Shown piece by piece: positions 37,055 to 47,786 of a stretch of 62,000 nt of DNA; positions within the stretch are counted from its first letter, which is position 1; each line of letters starts with the position of its first letter. Both the position numbers and the translations under genes were made by a program. Below the pieces are notes generated by a model that was not told the origin of the DNA, made no database searches, and saw only the letters and a list, made by a program, of their open reading frames with translations. Origin of the DNA: Phoronis australis (taxonomy: Eukaryota; Phoronida; Phoronidae); contig NMRA01000436.1 in the NCBI GenBank assembly GCA_002633005.1, positions 208,127-270,126 of the forward strand, in the 5' to 3' direction.

Positions 37055-37650
37055 CAATAAGGCTCTTGCGGGTTGGTTTGTCACAGCGGCTCTTGCAGGT
37101 TGGTTTGTCACTGCGGCTCTTGCGAGTTGGTTTGACACTGCGGCTCTTGCGGGTTGGTTTGTCACCGCGGCTTTGCGGGTTGGTTTGTCACTGNNNNNNN
37201 NNNNNNNNNNNNNNNNNNNNNNNNNNNNNNNNNNNNNNNNNNNNNNNNNNNNNNNNNNNNNNNNNNNNNNNNNNNNNNNNNNNNNNNNNNNNNNNNNNNN
37301 NNNNNNNNNNNNNNNNNNNNNNNNNNNNNNNNNNNNNNNNNNNNNNNNNNNNNNNNNNNNNNNNNNNNNNNNNNNNNNNNNNNNNNNNNNNNNNNNNNNN
37401 NNNNNNNNNNNNNNNNNNNNNNNNNNNNNNNNNNNNNNNNNNNNNNNNNNNNNNNNNNNNNNNNNNNNNNNNNNNNNNNNNNNNNNNNNNNNNNNNGTTT
37501 GTCACTGCGGCTCTTGCGGGTTGTTTTGTCACAGCGGCTCTTGCGGGTTGGTTTGTCACAGCGGCTTTTGCAGATTGGTTTGTCACCGCGGCTTTTGCAG
37601 ATTGGTTTGCCACTGCGGCTCTTGCGGGTTGGTTTGTCACATCGGCTCGT
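37055..37650. repeat. 27-bp minisatellite interrupted by an assembly gap
   Basis: Unit ggctcttgcgggttggtttg + tcactgc. The period is a multiple of three, so frames stay open on both strands (for example AALAGWFVT repeated). These frames are a by-product of the period. The array is at least ~290 bp, and the gap hides more. Confidence 0.95.
37194..37496. other. Assembly gap (303 N) inside the minisatellite
   Basis: The repeat has the same unit on both sides, so the missing sequence is presumably more of the array and its true length is unknown. Confidence 1.
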
Positions 37651-38218
37651 TTTATTAGCCGAACATGTTCTCAAGACATTACAATTATCTAACAATCTGT
37701 CCGTTTGTGCAATCAAAAAATCAATTGTCATGTGATTAATGAACAAGTTGATACTAGTTTTATAACAGTGAGATGTCTCAGAAAAAAGTTCAGTTTTTGG
37801 AATGAACGAGGGTTTATTGTCGCTTTAAGTAAAACGTGAGAAATGAATGAATTTTACTTTAGACTTAACTGAGTTCCTTTCCAACACGTAAAGGTTTCAG
37901 TAATTAGTCTATTTTTAAAACATCAAACAATATACGCAATCACCTCGAAAACATGCCCTAAACTGTCTAAAACATACGTAATTAGGAATTATTTGTTAGG
38001 AAAATGAGTTGGGCTTTCTTACCTGGGGGTAAAAACTTAGCTTTCCTGTGGTGTTGCAAGACTGGCAGTCTACCACAAGTGGATGCGGATTAAAGGGTGT
38101 GTAGACATGAGATACGTTGACATTTGTAGGCCAATCTGACTGTTTTTCAATTTCTGAAAACCGTAATCACACTGATACACAGACTCACACAAACAGTTAT
38201 TTCGTAAATGAACAGTAA

Positions 38219-38304
38219 TCAAGAAACTGTAAACAAAGTTTGGACACCATTAGGATAAACTTGTGCTGTATATGAACTTTGAATATCTCCGGAGCAAGGT
38301 GTAT
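38219..38304 (-). CDS. Terminal exon with stop
   Basis: Acceptor catttcatttatag. Phase 1 entry matches the 39540 donor. The frame reads TPCSGDIQSSYTAQVYPNGV then QTLFTVS and stops at 38221-38219. Confidence 0.5.
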
Positions 38305-41300
38305 CTATAAATGAAATGCACGATGTCGACAAACGACTACAACTGTACACGTCAGAACGTGCAAAGTTCACCAACGCTCTTCCGCAACCGCCGAACAGAA
38401 AAAGTTGCGGAAAAACGCATACATAATTTTGATCGTTCTTCCTGACATAAAATAATTTCACGCACTACACACGCTTTTTACTTTACGCCCAGGGCTCGGT
38501 GCCTAATCTCCCAACTCAAAATTATACATGACATTTTCTGTTCTTTATTATAACGAAGTCAAGTGTATTTTATGAGGAGAGAATTTGCATTTAGATTAGC
38601 CTGGCATCGAGCAACAAACTCGAAATTTTGAGTTCAAACTCGAAAATTCCAATCGAGACTCGAATCCTTAGCTTAAATGCTGGGGTCACCGCAATAAGCA
38701 CCAGAGTAGCATATTTACCAAAGTAAAATTTTAAAGTAATCGAACATAGAATAATAAGAACTTAACTCTTTCATTTGTGATAAGTCAAAACAGGACATGT
38801 CAAAAACAAGTTTGAGTTGCCCAATTTCGGGGATTAGACCCCGAGCCCATAAATTATAAGGTTAATTTCTATCCAAGTTGTCGGGTAGTAGTACGTGAGA
38901 GGACGTGGGAGTGCATTTGCGCACCCGAAGGGGAGGGGGTCGGGGAGGCTCGAATGAGCCCCCCCATTTGGCGAAATGGGTGAAAAGTTCCGCATAGGAG
39001 AAACAAGACAAAACTCCACTAAAAAGGCGCACACACACAGTTCGCAGACCTGAAGGTTGTATTCCGTCCCCGTTATTTTTTAGTCCTCCCGCTTTTTGTT
39101 AGAAAAAGGTCCACTTTTTCAGAGATTGTTGCCCCCCATATTAAAGGCTGGGTGCGCGGCTGGATTGACGTGTTTGGTTACTTGTAATAAAATGTTTTAC
39201 TGTTGAANTGGGAGTGCATTTGCGCACCCGAAGGGGAGGGGGTCGGGGAGGCTCGAATGAGCCCCCCCCATTTGGCGAAATGGGTAAAAAGTTCCGCATA
39301 GGAGAAACAAGAAGTCCGAGAAAACAAGACAAAACTCCACTAAAAAGGCGCAGACACACAGTTCGCAGACCTGAAGGTTGTATTCCGTCCCCGTTATTTT
39401 TTAGTCCTCCCGCTTTTTGTTAGAAAAAGGTCCACTTTTTCAGAGATTGTTGCCCCCCCATATTAAAGGCTGGGTGCGCGGCTGGATTGACGTGTTTGGT
39501 TACTTGTAATAAAATGTTTTACTGTTGAAAAAAGCTTACTTATTATGCGCCTGGCTTCGGAATCAAATCCAAACGAAGCTGACAGATCGGTGTCGACATT
39601 GAACGATGACTCAAACCACAACTCTAGGTCTAAATTCAAATCCAATTGAATTCCGTGGGCCAACGGTATAGCTATCAGAAACTTCTCGGGGAAATCAGAT
39701 TTCCAAGGTCTAATCTTCCTGGGTGTAGTACCCCGATTGGTGTATTTTCCTCTCACTTTAACGCCGTAATTTAGTTTCGCTTCCGTGCCGAACTGTTAAA
39801 TAAAATTGTAAGTAGAGACACATGTAAACGTAGACGAATAAAGAACCATTTGATCTGTCGGTAGGACTGGCGATATGCATTAATTAGTCCACGGCAAGTT
39901 TGACACAACGTACATTATACACATGTAGGCTGGCTAAACATTCAGGGTAGCTACTTTTAGTAACAAGAGTCGACTTCATAAATAATCTTTAAAAACTTTT
40001 TTAAGAATTCATTATGGACACATAAAAGTTCGTATTTAATAAATCCTTACGGATTACAGAATCTTAGTTTGAAATTACAAAACTAATGCTCATATGTTCG
40101 TAATAATATGATTGCGTGTTTTGTTTTAATCTCGTTTTTAACGGAGATCGCCATTAGCTCTACAAGCACGAAAATTCACGATTTTTGAGAAAAAACGCAA
40201 TCATTAGAACATCTGGATAATGGTTTTGTGCAGTACTTCGATTCTCTGATCACCTAGGATTATAAAAGTACATAATTTTATGGGTCTACTATTAACATTT
40301 CAAAAATTATGTAAAGAAATTAGATCTTTGGTAACGAACGTATCCCACATTCCTCACCCATCATCGGCTTGCTAATACAATATATAATTGCAGTGCTTGA
40401 ATATTGTAATAAGAATTGCAATATGTGAACTGGTAGCTATGACCTATCTATCAGTTGATACCTTTACATACAATCACTTACAGTGTGTAGTGCAACCATC
40501 AAAAAGTTACCTCAAGCAAAAACTTCTTCAGGACGACATTGCCAAGTCCATCGCTTTGAATCTTCAGCTCACTTGAAATACGAAATCATATTCAATACAT
40601 TTCAAGGACAGACACCCTACCTGCACCACTCAACTTTATTTCGGTGTCTGAAGACTGTTTGAGAAGATTGCTGCAAGTTGGAATCCAAGCCAAAAATCCA
40701 TCTGAATGCATTTACATCATTCGATGAACAAAACATGTACATGTACTTAGTCCAGTCACGTGTTAGGCGCAATGTCTTAAAAGTACCAACTTCATGAACG
40801 CACAAGCTTTTTGCGTTGTTGAATATTTTACTTACTGGCAAGTGTTTTGAAAATTTTAGTCGATTTTTATAAAATTTGTGCGAATCGGAACTGTGAAGCT
40901 GTAATATAATTGCACAGGACATTGAGCCTGGCCGGCTGAATCGCTGTCGTTTTAGTTTTGTTACCTGCCGTGTTTCTGGCGCCATTGCTGAATGCAGTCA
41001 GCAATTTGTTATGAACTGACGCTTATGTTGAAAATCTGGCTGTCATCTCAGTCACTGAGCACAGTTGTCAAATCATCTGACATTTTTTGGAGTTTGAGCA
41101 CCGGTAATGTTGACAAATGTCATTGATGTAAATCTATTAAAAAGGTTTAAAGCACACTTTATCGTATGGATAATATGTTTACCAGATACGCATCCAAAAG
41201 TGTTACCCTTTCTTTAATGGCGAGCAGTACATCTGTCGGAAGTACAGCGCTCGGCAATGTAATTGATGTTTGAAAATGAGAACCCGTTTTGAAAGCATTG

Positions 41301-44300
41301 AATTTCACTAATTCTAAAATCGCCATATGCATACCACAAAACACTTACAAAGTGACGCCGGCTGAGAAGCTCATGTAGCAATTGTCGCATTCTACCGTCA
41401 TCGTGGATGAGTGAACCCAACCACGTGACCGTGCATTATCTTCAGATCTTGTACCTCGCTCAAAATATTCATTGTCCATGGAATCAAAAGTGGTGCCGCC
41501 CGAACTCGAGATAGCCACAGCGAAATTTCCTATTGCTTGATTTTGTAGTGGATTATAATTAAAATTCCGACTAATACCACGATTTTCATTCCATTCAATA
41601 GGAAGAAAAGTGTCTAAAATCTTCTCTTCTGTCCATTTTTTTAATTTCTGCCACCAAGTTGTGCGCTTCAGTCGTCGGTGTTCCTTGATGCAATTGGCCA
41701 AATGGTTCTCGTCTGGTGGTTTATGGTGATGCAATATATCCGCGTATTCGAGAACTTGGTAAGGACTGCAAAAGCGGAAATAATGCCTCTTGAATGTAAG
41801 CCCGCAACGTGGTTGCTAGACGACTTGACATCACATATAGTGACTACCGACCCCTACTGGTGGCGATACACCAACTAGGCAATCACGTACTAGGTTAACA
41901 CTCGAGGAGCACTTCCCAGCCATTGATGGTGCAACGTAAAAGGGATGGTATTAAATTAAATTTTGCGTTTATAGATTCAGAAAAACGGAAAGGAATGCAA
42001 AACGTTTCAACCATTAGGCCTAGTATTTCACGAACATACGTTCTGTGTCCACTCGAGACAGTTTCAAACTTTTAAGCCTAAATATGCTCGGCAAAAACCG
42101 GCTTTGAACTTAACTGTCAGCCAGATACCTTTGCATAGGTCCAAGTTTGCTCCAGTCAACGCACGGACACTTACAAATTGTACACATGTAGTAAACAACT
42201 TAGCGATATATGTAAACCAAAATATAGTGTATTCTATAAGTTGACAAGTCAAGTGCACAAATTGCCCGATACACTAGTCATAGATATCAAAGAATACAAG
42301 TCAACAAATAACGTATTCGACAGTTCATATGTTATAAAGTGTGTGTGTGTAATACAACGAGTTAAAGTGCTTAAAATCACCAATTCCAGAACACCAAAAC
42401 CCGCTTTAGTTCATTAGCTACAATTGGAGCACCGGCAAACATTAGCTGATCTCGAGGTACATGTACGAACATTTATTGATCGATACATGCTGTACGTAGA
42501 ATCGGGACAGCCAATCACAACATTAGTCGCCTTCCAGCGTGTTTAGTGTGAAAAGTCGTCAGGTATTACTTCCCGTTTTCCTGTGGTTTATGGTATAATA
42601 AGAAATGGTGAGGAGCGTTTGTGATGGTTGTCATAATTCAGTATTTGAACACGCTGTGGCTCTTTTCACTTTGCTGTGGGACACGAGAGAAGCGCGGATA
42701 TGACACAAAATTGTACAAGAAACTCGCGTGTTGGTGGACATGGCACACCCGCGCTCGGCGAGCCCATATACGTTACACTCTTGCCCGTGAAGGTAAGAAA
42801 CTTTTAATTAAAGTTGCCTTTCGTTGATTTCCTGGTATTGGTACAGTATATTGAATTCCCGATTGTGATATGCAGTGCTAAAAAGTAAACTTTAATGATG
42901 CTGACAATGAAAGTCATGTGTCACACTTTAAAATATCTGAATGACGGTTTTTTACGCGTGACAGTAAGCAACAGGCGTACCTTGCAGCAGTGAAGATGAC
43001 TTTGAGTTTCCTTTTACCAACTACATCGATTTTTTTAATCTTCTTAAGTCCTTCTGACAACAAATCTGCATGGACTGCGGAAAACAGTGAAACAAAATTA
43101 CTATAGATCAATTATGTCTTTCTAAAGGCGCAATTATTTATAGAAGAATCTTTGCTCGGTTTGCGTTAACTGCTACCACACGCACATATTTTGTAACATC
43201 ATGTTCAGATGACATCTGCAAAAAGTGGTAGATCAGGCTGGCGTTATAGGGACGAGATACTCTGAAAAAGTCATCGGTCAATATCTCCAGAACTGAACAA
43301 AATTCTGCTGGCCTTAATTGTTCCCAAGGTGTGAACAAACACAAAAATTTCTTGAACAAGAACACGACTTTGAGACAAACACTCAGTCTAGAGATTAAGT
43401 TCAGTTTACAGACAACTCTTCACCACTACGTATTCCAAAAACTTACTTCTGCTTGTGATAATTTCGCCTTCTCGCCATGTATTATGCACAGTCTCTAGAT
43501 CCTTCGAGGTTTCAAAGGAAAGCCAAAGCGTCTGAGGGAGAGATCTGATACTCTGCAAAGATAATTACAAGATGTAGCGAAAGGTGAAAGGTCACAGAAA
43601 CATAAACATTAATAGACCTGTCTTTGAAAATCTCTAGCGTTTTGAGGTACAAAATTTAACTGTGATCTTCCTAGGCTTTCTTGATGGCAACTGAATCAGC
43701 GTGGTAATTGTGAGTTGTGAGGTTGCATCGTTAGGGCAACAGACGATTGACAAATTGAAAAATGCAATGTTTTTCACGCCAATACGTGTGGTGTCATCAC
43801 AATTGAAACCGGTATAATGAGATCAGGTGGATTGATATCGTTTTAACTCCAAAGAATAAGTCAAGCCGCTATTAACGCTACTCAGCGTAACTGTATGGAG
43901 GGCATTGGCTGCACGTTATCTCTGCGGCAAAATTAAGTTTCTACACCACACCAGTCATGAGTTCCTTAACGTCCAAACTATTTAGTCGAGAAATCCCGAG
44001 TCCACAGTTCTGATCACAATAGCCATCGAACTGCTGTCCCATAGCGACCCCTGTTGTTCTATCTTATTTACCAACAACTGATGCTAACGCATTCGTGAAG
44101 CACTTGGCCCACACATTTAAACGTTTGACGTGTTACGCAATATTTTAAACTAGCATTTTCGTCATGTGTTATTCCGATGCAAATGAAGTTGTATTGCTGC
44201 TCAGGGAGCTGTATTGCAAACACGAAAAATTGAAAAGCTGGGGGGAACCACAAGGAGGGTGGGGCTCCGATCGATTGGTAAATTTACTTGACGCCAGGCC

Positions 44301-47300
44301 CCCTGACAGAAGCCAAACAACAAGTCTTCAAATCTGTTAGCATCGTTTCATATAAGCCGTAGGGATGTTCAAATTTCGAAGTTTAAAGATGCTCGTTCCT
44401 CTACATTCACCGATGTAGAACACACGATGAGTCTCGTCACTCAAACGATATCACTAAAATATGATCATTTCGTAACTTTCAGCCCTGTTTGTGTTAGTTT
44501 ACTATTACTTTTTGTACCTCTTTAAATTTGTGCAGGGTTTCCGCGGAAATCTCAGTTCATTTGGCGGCAATTGGGTGAGTATCCCTGATGCAGGAGTCAG
44601 CGGGCATTTTAGTTGGTGGTGCACCACCAAATATAAAAGTTAAACTAAACAAATTATACTGAATTCTATTGTGTTCAAAAACATTTGAAATTGCGTTGAA
44701 CGAGCATTATTTTGGGCTTACATGTCACTTGAACTCTTTTGCGTTATGAATTTTTTTACTAAAACGAAGCGGAAAGAATATCTATATATCCTCATGCATG
44801 CAGCACCAAATAAAAACACAAATGACTTTTTGTGTCTGTAAGTGGACAGTTTCAAAACATGTGCGACTGGTGCAACCGGTGTGCCAAAAAGTTCAACGAA
44901 ATACGTTTTCAAGACAAAAAGAGCCAACTGATAAAACATATACATGTAAGCCGGGACGACTTGTAACATGTTTTCTGTAGTTTTCGTGGTTTAAAGAACT
45001 CCACATTTGCCACTTACCTCAATTCGTTGTGTTACTGGCAGTACCTATCTATACACGGGCCATGACTAAGGAACCCATTGGACAGTTCGACACTTATTTT
45101 TTGTTGAACTCCGTTGGTATCTAAACAACCGTATGTTTGTTGCTCATTATCATTTATGTGGTAAAAATAGGGATGTCAGAGGTCGCAACAGTCGCATAGA
45201 GCGGAAAGAATAAGCAATATCCACTGTACCTGCATGCGATAGCCATGAGTGTACATCATATTCATTGTCTGCCACCAACGATTAAGTTAGTGTCGCAGGA
45301 GGGCTGCACTGAAGTGAGGACCTATAATACTCCCTTCGCTTGTCCTACTGGATTCAAAATCTTCATTAGAGGCCATACATTTCGAAAACTATTCTTTCGG
45401 TACCTTCCTACCCCCACAAAAGAATAGATAGACGGTTTGGGGATTTGTAAATTAAAGAGGAACGGAACGCAAAAACTAGTAAACACACTATTTTTAAAAG
45501 CAGATCGTGGCGAATCTACATATTGGGGATGCTAACATGAGAGTTATTAACTTTGAATATTGCAAGAATTTCTAGAAAAAGAACGCCAGAACCAGTACAT
45601 GCATTTTTGAAAGACAGACGAAATATAAAACACTTTCCTACCAATGCAGTAGCAACAAAATCAATCTTGCCATCGTACATTTAATGTACACCCCCATTCT
45701 GGGCAACTGTATATCACATCGCAGCCGTGCAGCACGCAGAGTTGAAATGGGAATAATCCAAAACTGAAATTTTGGAGTAAAAAGGAAATCCTACTGAATT
45801 TTTTATCACCCACAATTTAAAATTCATGTCTTGGCATCATTTCAGTATTTGCTTACATTGTAGTAAAATTAATGTTTATAATTGTTACTGTTTGCAGTTT
45901 CTATAGTTCAGGGTCCTGAAAATTGTTTTTTGCTGGGTGGAAACCACAGTATTGCTAGCACGACTACTGTACATTGGATATCAGTAACACCGAAACAACA
46001 CAGAATTCTCTTACCCTGAGATTGCCTAACTCATCAAAATGAAGAACGAGTCATTCCGCGTAAAGCAGGTGTCGCGACCCTGGGGGGCAGGTATTGTCGC
46101 ATACTGCGTAAATAGGCAAGCATGCTTCACAGACACATTAAAGGAGCATGCCACCCAAAAAAACAACCTAATTTGTATCAATTTAGGTCGAGTAGTTCTA
46201 CTCCATGACGACACGTTGTTTTATTTCGCTTTTACGGATTTATTGGTATTTGGACACACCGTAGCTTACAAAGTTCGCCAGGCCAATAAGTTCCGTAGCA
46301 GGAGTTTGGGGTCTGTTCGGAGATAATTTCGAAGTATTTTCCGTGAGATAAAAACAGGATAACCTAGATCTGTGTTGTTTAGACTTGTGATTTTTTTAGT
46401 TCCAAACACAAAACGCTTGTTATCCCAGTGGCTCGGAAACTTATCAGACGTCACGAACATAAACCATCCAAAGTTCAGTGGAAATTAAACTACCAGTCAA
46501 GAAATTTATTTAGCCAAAGTAATGTGCACCTGATTATGTTGGTGAATTAGCCACGAAAATGCAAATCTACTTACTCGTCGGGAGCCGCGAATTCAGGTTC
46601 CGCTTTGGCCACAGCACCGTCAGGGCAGAAGTTGTACATTGACAATCATTATTTGAGTAATGTAAATAAAGATTCCCCTAACACCTGGCCGTGGGATGGA
46701 AATCGAGTTGTTTCACAACAGTTTCTGCCAGCAAACACTAAATTAGCATGAGCTCACACAGCCTAGGTGTCCCGTCAATTAGTTTTTTTTTGCACCTGAG
46801 GCCGGTAACGCAGTGATTTATTTATTGCTGGCTTTTCAAATCATTTGCACTCACGAACACTCCAAAGGCATTAGAAATTGCATCTAATGAGACAGACTTT
46901 GTTTCAGTTTTATATAAGTATTAGTTAGCATGAGAGTAATTCATTTTGAAACAGAACGCTCAGTAATAAACGCCAACAAGATAGCAACTCGCAATCCCTA
47001 GGAGGAGCTAGAGCTCATCAGTCCCGACTTCGCAGGTGGATCATTAAGTTTTACAGGCTTTCAATTCCAACAGGAATACAGTGATGAAGAAATACTAGAG
47101 AGGCGCCTTAAACAAGCTCAGACAACGGAACGTATGGAGTTATTTGGTAAGCCGGCATTCGTCAGGCAATGTCGACGTCTGCAGGCCACAGGCACGGAGA
47201 TGTTTCACGGCCTCATACTTGCTATTTAGAATCTACATTTCATTCTTCACAACTGCAATTCACTTCCTAAACATTTCGGACTCTCGAGGAAGTCGAAAAA

Positions 47301-47786
47301 ACGATATACCCACTTTCCTCGCAATTGCATAGTTCGCACAAGCGGGAACGATGCACCGCAACATAGCGACATTCACTCTGCATACGAACCACTGACGTCG
47401 CTAGCGTCGTTTCTCACCTTCCTCACTGGTTAACGCGACACCTCTTGGCAAGGTAAGGTCGACCGTATGCGAGGAGATGTAGATATAGACCGATTAAGAC
47501 GGCAAAAGGACTAATTAAATCGGGTGGCATTCTAATTTAACATATGCAGACAATGCGCACGCACCTTTACTCCCTGCACTTTGTCAAGATTGATGACATT
47601 TCTGAATTTTCCGCTGCTTTTCAGCTTGATTTTTTCGCCAGTATACGGGTGTGTGAGGTCATGATTGTGTTCGAACTCGCGCCCTCTCATCCATCCGTTC
47701 ATATGTTCGTCGTGAGTAGTTTCGCAAAGGCGGAATAAAAGCATTCCGACAAAAAGTGCCATTGCCATTTCTGCAAAAGTCTTCAT
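38219..47786 (-). CDS. Multi-exon gene for a predicted secreted protein, family unnamed
   Basis: Exons on the minus strand, with donor and acceptor bases seen at each border: 47786-47565 (signal peptide), then, after an unresolved part, 43552-43447, 43074-42981, 41765-41349, 40701-40621, 40571-40511, 39792-39540 and 38304-38219 (stop). From 43552 onward every junction agrees in phase. Recognisable stretches are LPQTLWLSFETSKDLETVHN (exon at 43.5 kb), a Lys-rich IKKIDVVGKRKLKVIFTAA, a basic Trp-rich region, ECDNCYMSFSAGV, and a beta-rich IPLAHGIQLDLNLDLELWF block. The alternating hydrophobic pattern, paired Cys and signal peptide suggest an extracellular beta-rich protein. I recall similar uncharacterised multi-exon proteins in marine deuterostomes, but I cannot name the family. 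Exons between 47565 and 43552 are incomplete. Intron 40620-40572 would be only 49 nt. A TTAA transposon occupies the first intron. Confidence 0.65.
38906..39525. repeat. Tandem duplication of ~300 bp separated by one N
   Basis: 38906-39206 and 39208-39525 are almost identical, both beginning tgggagtgcatttgcgcacc and ending aataaaatgttttactgttg. The second has a 16-17 bp insertion (aagtccgagaaaacaag). A single N (39207) sits exactly at the junction. This lies in the intron between exons 39540 and 38304. Confidence 0.9.
39540..39792 (-). CDS. Exon, IPLAHGIQLDLNLDLELWF segment
   Basis: Acceptor tttatttaacag, donor gtaagc, 253 nt, phase 0 to 1. FGTEAKLNYGVKVRGKYTN is followed by PWKSDFPEKFLIAIPLAHGI and an alternating beta pattern ending FGFDSEARRII. 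One of the clearest coding stretches in the window. Confidence 0.72.
40511..40701 (-). CDS. Two short exons joined in phase (40701-40621, 40571-40511)
   Basis: The first (81 nt, acceptor gcattcag, donor gtaggg) reads WIFGLDSNLQQSSQTVF and then RNKVEWC. The second (61 nt, acceptor atttcaag, donor gtaact) reads ELKIQSDGLGNVVLKKFLLE. The 49-nt intron between is short for an animal but ends correctly. A nearby 63-nt segment (40898-40836) also has splice signals and fits the phase but contains a stop. Confidence 0.55.
41349..41765 (-). CDS. Longest internal exon, Trp/Lys-rich and ECDNCYMSF
   Basis: Acceptor ttccgcttttgcag, donor gtaagt, 417 nt, phase 2 to 2, about 139 residues. The N-terminal part is helical and basic (HRRLKRTTWWQKLKKWTEEK). 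The middle is Gly/Ser/Asn-rich with GNFAVAISSSGGTTF. The C-terminal part has the Cys pair ECDNCYMSFSAG. Length, open frame and both splice signals make this the best-supported exon of the gene. Confidence 0.75.
42624..42792 (+). CDS. Weak candidate first exon on the opposite strand
   Basis: The ATG at 42624 opens MVVIIQYLNTLWLFSLCCGT, a signal-like hydrophobic start, then a Lys/Arg/Trp-rich stretch to a strong donor (gaag then gtaaga). It lies within an intron of the minus-strand gene (42980-41766). No downstream exon was found, and an overlapping ATG at 42605 opens another frame, so confidence is low. Confidence 0.22.
42981..43074 (-). CDS. Exon, Lys-rich KKIDVVGKRKLKVIFTAA segment
   Basis: Acceptor tcactgttttccgcag, donor gtacgc, 94 nt, phase 1 to 2. 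It joins in frame with the exons on both sides. Confidence 0.7.
43447..43552 (-). CDS. Exon, LPQTLWLSFETS segment
   Basis: Acceptor attatctttgcag, donor gtaagt, 106 nt, phase 0 to 1, 35 residues without a stop. The other two frames contain stops, which supports this reading. Confidence 0.7.
43958..44049 (-). CDS. Possible exon, FDGYCDQNC segment
   Basis: After acceptor aacaacag the frame reads MGQQFDGYCDQNCGLGISRL, then NSLDVKELMTG, with a stop further on. Two Cys with YC-x2-NC spacing fit a disulfide-bearing extracellular module just before the LPQTLWLSFE exon. The donor is unclear (gttaag would give the phase 0 needed), so the 3' border is approximate. Confidence 0.35.
44072..44237 (-). 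CDS. Probable exon of the secreted-protein gene
   Basis: Strong acceptor (tggttccccccag) and donor gtaaat. Open with phase 1 entry and phase 2 exit: FQFFVFAIQLPEQQYNFICI and several Cys (YC, FKC, HEC, SC). The Cys-rich content suits an extracellular protein. It does not join directly to 43552 (which needs phase 0), so another exon lies between. Confidence 0.45.
47011..47149 (+). pseudogene. P2X7 C-terminal domain-like N-terminal segment
   Basis: ELISPDFAGGSLSFTGFQFQ and EYSDEEILERRLKQAQ, ending MELFG. Same frame as the 24.9-kb copy with several substitutions, so the frame survived in both. The Cys-rich segment is deleted. Confidence 0.6.
47165..47361 (-). pseudogene. THAP zinc-finger start of a transposase
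   Basis: The minus strand reads LRCIVPACANYAIARKVGIS then FFRLPRESEMFRK, a stop, IAVVKNE, a second stop, and KYEAVKHLRACGLQ. C-x4-C, G-x-SFFRLP, and the HL-x-x-CG end are the THAP signature. The final ligand position is Gln here, as in the 25-kb copy. Two in-frame stops make it inactive. Confidence 0.72.
47565..47786 (-). CDS. Signal-peptide exon of the secreted-protein gene
   Basis: The ATG at 47786 gives 74 codons ending at donor gtgcgt (47564-47559), phase 0. MKTFAEMAMALFVGMLLFRL is a typical cleavable signal sequence. The mature part is His/Lys-rich and ends FRNVINLDKVQGVK. An upstream in-frame start (47846) would bury the signal peptide, so the 47786 Met is preferred. It is not proven that this exon joins those below 43552. 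Strand, spacing and family resemblance support it. Confidence 0.6.

Larger units (their letters stand above)
46142..47536. mobile_element. TTAA-flanked transposon, family 2, both ends present
   Basis: TTAA at 46138-46141 and at 47537-47540. The left end AGGAGCATGCCACCC is mirrored by gggtggcattctaat on the right (11 of 15 positions match). It carries a + strand P2X7-tail-like start and a minus-strand THAP start, and shares two collinear blocks with 24210-25295. Relative to that copy it lacks ~220 bp after 46206 and has ~470 bp more at 46500-46965. It lies in the first intron of the secreted-protein gene. Confidence 0.75.

Noticed and set aside
37048-37746. Several 150-214 codon frames around 37 kb
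   Set aside because: They run through 303 N and a 27-bp repeat whose period keeps frames open, so there is no independent coding evidence.
41159-41344. Minus-strand frame ELVKFNAFKTGSHFQTSITL as an exon following 41349
   Set aside because: It would require a 35-nt intron and the phases do not agree.
42129-42169. 41-nt candidate exon CPCVDWSKLGPMQ on the minus strand
   Set aside because: Its entry phase does not fit the exon at 42981, while 42981 joins directly to 41765 in phase. The acceptor is weak.
43138-43365. Minus-strand open frame AEFCSVLEILTDDFFRVSR and onward
   Set aside because: Protein-like, but no donor in a phase compatible with the neighbouring exons was found.
45033-45300. 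Two short splice-bounded segments (NEYDVHSWLSHA and TNGVQQKISVELSNG) as exons of the secreted-protein gene
   Set aside because: Each has plausible borders, but they do not form a consistent phase chain with the exon at 44072, so they were left out of the gene model.
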